Shown: piece after piece, positions 58,767-64,000 of the stretch | Position numbering within the stretch: position 1 is the stretch's first letter | Layout of the letters: each line of letters opens with the position of its first letter | Assembly: GCA_911728435.2 (NCBI GenBank) | Contig: OU452200.1 | Coordinates: 39,881,715-39,945,714 of the forward strand | Reading direction: 5' to 3' | Source of the DNA: Apoderus coryli | Taxonomy: Eukaryota; Arthropoda; Insecta; Coleoptera; Attelabidae | DNA: 64,000 nt | Notes under the pieces: model-generated | Seen by the model: the letters and a program-made list of their open reading frames with translations, nothing else | Database searches by the model: none | What the model was told of the DNA's origin: nothing | Translations under genes and position numbers: made by a program

Positions 58767-60250
58767 CAGTATTCTGTCTTTCACCATTTCACGTTTGCAA
58801 GCCGTCCTGCGCATATCGTCGCGCATGCCGCCATTATGGGTTACAACGTCAAAATAATCGCATTGACGTAGATAGATACAGTTCACTACTGTGTTCAATA
58901 TATAGTTCATTGTCGGCGTGTACGAGATAAATAAATATTGTGTTTAAATCTAAATCTGTGTTTTGTGTTTTTGGTATAGTGTTCGTGAGAATTGAAAGGA
59001 TTTTATTTTTATTAACGTGTCTTGGGATTCATACAATGAATAATCACGGAGGATATGTGTGTGTTGCAAAATGTTGTCCCAATAAGCGGTACACTTGCTC
59101 TAAACATTTTTTTCGCTTCCCCAAAGATCCTGTTAGGTGAGTAATAAGTAAAAATTAAGATAAATACTAGATAATTTTACGTTTATAACAACTATTTGTA
59201 TAACCGTAAAATTTATATTACGAAATGACAGTATCTAATATGTTTTTAAACTAAATACAAGTGAAACATAAACACAAGTTGTCGCGTGGCTAGTTGTTAT
59301 TTTATTGACAATATCATTATAAAGTTTCAAGAAGTCTTTGCCAAAATTTGCCTTTAAAGTTGCTGTGGTTGTAATTGGTGAATTAAACTACCCGTTTAAC
59401 TCACTACAACGATATTCAAAGCATTGTAAGTTGGTATGTTGTTTAAGCGAGTAGATTCCATAAGAGTAACACACAAATCTATTTTCTTTTCTACTGACTT
59501 TACTTTAATGAAAAATGTGACGATTTAGGAACTATTTTAAAAATGTTTCCCTTCAAAGCAGCCTCACCAAAAGTAGCCTACCCCCTATTCTCAATATTTA
59601 ACTGTATGTTAAAACACATATTTTACAATTGCTTATCATCGGAGGAGATACGTACGAACTTTTACTCATTTTCGTTGAAGATTACAGTGAATAAGGGCTA
59701 TCACGTTTTATATTAATTAAAAAATATTAAATATTAAATAATGCGTTTACTATAACTTAACAAAATAAAAAAAAAATTGTTATATTAAAAAAAACAATAA
59801 CCCATGGAGACTTCAGCTTTTCGAATTATCGACCATTACAGAAAAAAAAAATTAGATATATCAATTCAACAAACAAAATAAAAGTTAAATTTAGGTTAAG
59901 TTAGGAAGCACTGCTTCAACTTTTGTAAAAATGTCTTTTTTTCACTAATAAAATCTTTATTATTGTTGTGTTTATTATTATTATTATTAAAAATCACCCA
60001 ATCATGTCAACATTTAACTGATAACACCACTCAAGGTTGTTTTCAATCACTATGACACACCACAAATATTTCTGAAATTGACAGCGATATTATTATGTAC
60101 TTAAATATTTTTACAAAAATAAAAATACAGTACTGTGGTTAGAAACCAAAAACTATAATTATTCTTAGTCAGGACCTGTTTTGTAACCCAAAATGGCGGC
60201 ATCTTACGTCACACTTTTTTTCAAAGTGCGAACGTGGAGACGGAATGCTG
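58767..60250 (+). mobile_element. P-like element with THAP exon, upstream of hsp20
   Basis: Inverted ends: left CAGTATTCTGTCT and right, in reverse, CAGCATTCCGTCT. Further in, CACGTTTGCA pairs with CACGTTCGCA, and ATGCCGCCATTATGGGTTAC with ATGCCGCCATTTTGGGTTAC. The CA...TG borders and the THAP exon placed a few hundred bases inside fit a P-type element. No 8-bp duplication is visible (AAATAATA versus TACTTATT) and no transposase C-terminus was recognised, so it is either old or a MITE-like derivative. Confidence 0.6.
59036..59136 (+). pseudogene. THAP-domain first exon
   Basis: Starts MNNHGGYVCVAKCCPNKRYT, CSKHFFRFPKDPVR, followed by the donor GTGAGT at 59137; length 101 nt (33 codons plus 2). 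C-x4-C, then the FFRFPKDP signature of THAP domains. There is no defect in the exon itself. The second exon with the Cys-x2-His pair was not found before hsp20. An upstream in-frame ATG at 58940 would add 32 hydrophobic residues and is less likely. Confidence 0.65.
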
Positions 60251-60276
60251 TACTTATTAATGCTGTGGTATAAATA
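60219..60276 (+). promoter_or_regulatory. hsp20 core promoter: TATA box and gapped heat-shock-like motif
   Basis: TATAAATA at 60269-60276 lies about 130 bp before the start codon, so transcription probably begins near 60300. At 60219-60233 are TTTCA-AAGTG-CGAAC, an nTTCn and an nGAAn unit separated by one unmatched 5-bp unit. This is a weak heat-shock element and lies inside the right end of the P-like element. Confidence 0.45.
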
Positions 60277-60404
60277 TCGTGCGCAGACCGCAATTTTTGT
60301 ATAGAAAATTTTGATAGTGCTTAGACAAGTGTAAATCGTAGATTCTATTCAAAAAAGTGCGAAAAGTTATATTTAAAAAAGCGTATTGAACAACAGTTGT
60401 AAAA

Positions 60405-61019
60405 ATGTCGTTATTACCATTTGTTGCTGACTCCTTCACCGATTTGTGGCGTCCATCGCGTTATGGTGATCTACTTTCGCTGGACGATGAAGATCTTTTG
60501 AGTCCATGGCTGCAACGCAACCTTCGTCGATCATTAGCCAGCAGTCCTTATTCCAGAGCATTACAACGAAGAGCAATAAGCAACACGGGTTCTGAAGTCG
60601 AATTGGACAAAAACAAGTTTCAAGTTAATTTGGATGTACAGCAGTTTTCACCAGATGAAATAACAGTGAAGGCTACCGGCGAAAACCAGATTACTGTTGA
60701 GGGTAAACACGAAGAGAAGGAAGATGATCATGGTTACATATCGAGACACTTTGTACGAAAATATACGGTACCGAAAGGTCATGATCTAACTAAATGTGTC
60801 TCGAAATTATCATCCGATGGCGTCCTATCAGTTACATGCCCAAAAGTTCAACCAGACAAAGAGGCTGAAATTGAAATTCCTATTCAATTAACAAATCAAC
60901 CATCGAAGATCACTGATCAGTCAAGCAAGAAAAAAAGTAATGAAGGGAACGCTATGGAGTGTAATGATTCAGCTGCTGGGGACAACACCAAAAAGCATTC
61001 CAGAGCCAACAGGAAATAG
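60405..61019 (+). CDS. Small heat-shock protein (Hsp20/alpha-crystallin, l(2)efl-like)
   Basis: Small heat-shock proteins are ATP-independent holdases that form oligomers and keep denatured proteins soluble. Single exon, 204 aa, as is usual for insect hsp20 genes. The N-terminus MSLLPFVADSFTDLWRPSRY is typical of the lethal(2)essential-for-life group. The alpha-crystallin domain is at residues about 64-150: FQVNLDVQQFSPDEITVKAT, ITVEGKHEEKEDDHGYISRH, FVRKYTVPKGHD, and the A-x-x-n-GVL-type block LSSDGVLSVTCPK. IEIPI near residue 162 is the I-x-I motif that docks neighbouring subunits. The tail is long and hydrophilic (KKKSNEGN...RANRK). AATAAA at 61151 can end the transcript. P-like elements lie on both sides. 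Confidence 0.95.
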   Translation: MSLLPFVADSFTDLWRPSRYGDLLSLDDEDLLSPWLQRNLRRSLASSPYSRALQRRAISNTGSEVELDKNKFQVNLDVQQFSPDEITVKATGENQITVEGKHEEKEDDHGYISRHFVRKYTVPKGHDLTKCVSKLSSDGVLSVTCPKVQPDKEAEIEIPIQLTNQPSKITDQSSKKKSNEGNAMECNDSAAGDNTKKHSRANRK

Positions 61020-61169
61020 GTAGTTCTAAATACTTAATATTTAAATTTCAATGTGTTTCAATTATATATGTAAGTTTTTTCGAGCCAGTATTAATGTGTT
61101 TAACTATAATTCATATATCTAAGGAATTTTTGTACTATGTTCTTTTTTTAAATAAAAGTATTCCAGAAT

Positions 61170-61979
61170 AAATTTACTGTTATTTTTTTTATAGAATACA
61201 CATTCTACACAGGCTTCGTATTGTCGATTTATTTGCCTCTTACCAACTGCAGTAATCATGAGCTGTAATTATTTGGGAGGCTTCATGAATTCGGTCCCTT
61301 AGCTTGTCAACATTGTTGGAACGCTTTTGGTAAACAATCTCTTTCAAAGACCCCAGACAACAAATGCATTGGGGTCATGTCAGGAGAGTAGGCCGGCATC
61401 TATTGGGCTCCATATTCCCAATCGACCTTTGACGATATCTTGAACAAGGGTATTTCGTCTTAAAGTTCCGGCAATGAATTTTGTAGAAAAGTCAAATAAC
61501 GCCCTCATACAAATATAGCCAAACAGAATATCCATGTAGCACGAGCCTTCACGTCAATCCCAAATATTGTTTGAAAAGGAATTTCTAATTCTAATTTTTC
61601 TATGCCATTCAATTCCTCATTGAACCAAAATTCGAAATCTTGCAAAAAAAACAGCATGAGGATGTCATTTAAAAAACGGGTTTGGGGGTAAAAGCTCATA
61701 GTATCATTAAACGTATTATTTTTTACTTAAGCTACTTACATTTGTTTCTTTAAAGTTATGGCTATTTTAAAACAAGCATTTTCTTTTTACATCTAGGCTT
61801 GCTCAAAATGTTTTTGGCATATTATAAAACCATTTTATTTTTACAAGTAGACTAAGTAACTACAGTTTTAATGACAAGTAAAAATATTTTACAATTTGCC
61901 TAGTTCATAATAATAGAATTTGTTTAGCCTCAAAACGGTCTGTACTGTTACTGAGAAAGGAAAAAAAAAACAGGAAGAG
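61170..61979. other. Intergenic sequence between hsp20 and the next P-like element
   Basis: The minus strand around 61260-61700 has fragments that could be from a Tc1/mariner relic, for example RNDFLHD-like and LPTLLT words, but I cannot read a convincing homology. No host gene. Confidence 0.35.
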
Positions 61980-62198
61980 CAGAGAACAACAGAGAATGTG
62001 ATCTTGCTGGTGGGGGAAGAGATTGCGCACTGAAAATCGCCATGTTTTCTTATACTCTCATTGTCGTCGGGATATTTTATTTGTGCTTTGCCATTTCAAG
62101 TTATTTGTTTTCCAGTGCCGTAGTATTCTGTGTGTTATATAGTTATATTGTGTGTTTTTGTTTTATAAACTTTTGATAGTGATATTGTTTATTTTGAA

Positions 62199-62301
62199 AT
62201 GCAAAAAAGCAGAGGCGGAATGATGTGTGCTGCGAAGAATTGCAGGAATAAATATTATAGCTGCAATTATCATTCTTTAGTTTCCCGATGGATAGTAAAA
62301 G
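62199..62301 (+). pseudogene. THAP-domain first exon with 1-nt frameshift
   Basis: MQKSRGGMMCAAKNCRNKYY, SCNYH, then in the next frame FSFPMDSKR before GTAAGA. Restoring one base near 62272 would give the normal THAP pattern and bring the end to phase 2, as in the sister exons. C-x4-C is present. Confidence 0.65.
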
Positions 62302-62881
62302 GTAAGATATTTATGTAGTATTTGAATTAGATGCATATAAAATTAGATTAAAATAATATCACATAGATACATTAAATCAAATTACCAATTGTTATTTTGA
62401 AAAACAAATATTTCTAAACAAACTGTTTAAAAGATTGAGCTTACTTGCCTAAAAAAATCACACAATTTTTTTAAAAAACATGAATAACTTTGCTTAATTT
62501 CGCAGCACAATGGCCCTTCTCTTTTATAACTTGGTTCAGTCTATTTGCCCATAAAAGTCCAATACATCTTAAGCATTCTAGAAAGAGAGCTTAACAATCT
62601 TACTAGATGAGTGCAAAATTCTATTAAATTCTGAGTGTTTATTAAATTTGAATTACATATTTAACTATTATAGATATTAGCAGGTAGTAAATTCACGTCA
62701 GGTTTTATTGCCCATTTATTGGGGGTAATTTTAGCATGTTTTGTAGGTATATAATGGGAAATTCCCAACATGTGTGCTTGCGTTGTTTTTCTGAAGGCCA
62801 TAAACAGGTAAAATATAATATATTCTCAATTATACTTAAGGAATTGAAAATCATCATCATATTTTACAAAAAATTTTTCAG

Positions 62882-63299
62882 ATATGTATGCGGATATCTA
62901 ATAAAGAAATGCATTAAAATACACATCTGTGATGTATGTACGAAGTACGCTAAATCCGTAGAATCATTAGATGAGTCTTCGCTGTTTTGCTACTTCAAAG
63001 CATACGAAAATACGAATTTCTATGGTAATTTAATGATGCCACATGACAATTTTGTACAATACATTTCCACATTAGCAAATATATTTGAAAATAATTTTGA
63101 AAATTGTTTAATCAAGTTCAATATTATTAATAATTTTATTAATTTAAGCAAAAATGTAAAGTTTGAAGATCCATGTTCTAATTTCCCAAAAAAATATGTT
63201 ACGAAATTATATTTTAGGTTAAGGTTATTTTATACATTAAAATTAATCAATAGAAATTTTAAAAATATAAATAAAATGATTATATGGAAACATGAATAA
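62882..63299 (+). pseudogene. P-element transposase C-terminal domain relic
   Basis: Follows a TTTTTCAG acceptor. Reads YVCGYLIKKCIKIHICDVCT, KYAKSVESLDESSLFCYFKA, FYGNLMMPHDNFVQYISTLA, NIFENNFENCLIKFNI, DPCSNFPKKYVTKLYFRLRL and ends in stop. The GY-KK...C..C pair and the PCSNFP...RLR..YTLK block are those of P-type transposase C-termini. The frame is open for 139 codons. A possible preceding exon at 62736-62808 (QHVCLRCFSEGHKQ) does not match in phase, so the coding order is broken. Confidence 0.7.
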
Positions 63300-63503
63300 A
63301 AGTAAAAAAGTATTTGTTTGTTTTTATAATTAATAAAGATGTAATTCTATTATAAAATAATTCTATTATTCCCCTGTTCTTTACCTATCCTGTAATTTCA
63401 ATATAATGTAAATACGGATCTGTCGAGTATATTAAAAAATGGCTACCACCTGCCTCGCACAGAATAGAAAGTGGTCGGAGTTCATATTCTCTGTTGTTCT
63501 CTG

Positions 63504-64000
63504 ATAGTAGTATCAAATGAAATAAACAACGTTGACTACAGTTTTACCGGAAATATGCAAATTTGAGAAAACGAAGCACTGCACATCGACGTGTTTTGTT
63601 CAAGACAAACATGAATTGTGTAGTAGTCAATGTGTTGGAATGAATTCGTTTGGAAACATCCTTTCAGAAATTGCATTATTTTCTTGAAACATTTTGTCCA
63701 AGTTGGTAGCCGTATATTATGAACTATTTAAATATTAACTTGCAATCTGTTGTACTCGTATATTTAAAATTTGTCAAAAATGTTTGAAATAGTGACATCG
63801 CAGTGTAGTGTAGTGGTAGGGTGCATTGAGCAGCAAATTATTCATTTTTTTGTTTTTTTTTAGTAGAATTTTGATTTGTTTTGTTTTTTTCATTTTGGAG
63901 TTTGTGGTTCTCCATTTTTTCTTTATAGATAGATATAGATACTGAACCCTTAAATTTAATTTTTGATCGGAATTTCATTGATACAATTTAATTAGTAGAT
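63504..64000. other. Right edge, no gene recognised
   Basis: AT- and T-rich sequence with poly(T) runs; no reading frame or element recognised before the window ends. Confidence 0.4.

Larger units (their letters stand above)
61980..63503 (+). mobile_element. P-element-like transposon, internally deleted
   Basis: Terminal inverted repeats of 22 bp with one mismatch: CAGAGAACAACAGAGAATGT at 61980 and its partner ending TGTTGTTCTCTG at 63503. The CA...TG border is P-like. No 8-bp duplication is seen (AGGAAGAG, ATAGTAGT). Inside are a THAP first exon (62199-62301) and a P-transposase C-terminal frame (about 62882-63299). The RNase H-like catalytic middle is missing. Confidence 0.78.

Noticed and set aside
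62736..63299. Single 187-codon gene
   Set aside because: The first 24 codons end at a donor site and the next stretch is intron-like; the C-terminal part follows its own acceptor, so it is part of a P-like element.

Overview
The window looks like nuclear DNA of an insect. It is AT-rich, coding exons are small and bounded by canonical GT-AG introns, and the host genes are metazoan or insect families: COG7, PRPF4, a BTB/pipsqueak-type transcription factor, nanos and an alpha-crystallin small heat-shock protein. Most of the sequence is transposable-element debris. A beetle or other holometabolous insect is plausible, but nothing here fixes the order. I saw no rRNA gene, convincing tRNA gene, CRISPR array or bacterial-style operon.

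Layout. 1.8-7.4 kb: Cog7 (+), eight exons, with a P-element-like transposon in its largest intron. 7.8-10.4 kb: PRPF4 (-), convergent with Cog7. 12.4-32.4 kb: one BTB/HTH transcription factor gene (+) with five coding exons. Its introns 1 and 4 are stuffed with LINE fragments, two adjoining fold-back Tc1/mariner elements inserted in an old LTR, and a rosa-like DD41D transposase relic. 32.4-51.9 kb: no host gene recognised; it holds an LTR copy, a MADF-coding PIF/Harbinger-like element, a mariner pseudogene carrying nested insertions, a long-TIR element with a central minisatellite, a third fold-back mariner and more LINE pieces. 51.9-57.4 kb: nanos (+), four exons; its third intron holds a Harbinger-type element with a Myb/SANT relic, a LINE 3' end and an antisense THAP-domain pseudogene. 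58.8-63.5 kb: an hsp20 gene (+) with a P-like element ending about 19 bp upstream of its TATA box and another P-like element about 1 kb downstream.

Splicing was checked by reading phase. Joined exon lengths give whole codon counts for Cog7 (2190 nt, 729 aa), PRPF4 (1524 nt, 507 aa), the BTB gene (1419 nt, 472 aa) and nanos (966 nt, 321 aa).

Two themes stand out. First, four THAP-domain first exons lie within 57 kb, all ending in phase 2 at the same place in the domain; three sit in elements with CA...TG inverted termini like P elements, and one element has a perfect 8-bp target duplication. Second, three fold-back elements have 600-900 bp arms that replace part of the transposase gene, so each looks dependent on transposase made elsewhere. 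No clearly new multi-gene system is visible; the novelty is in element structure and placement.
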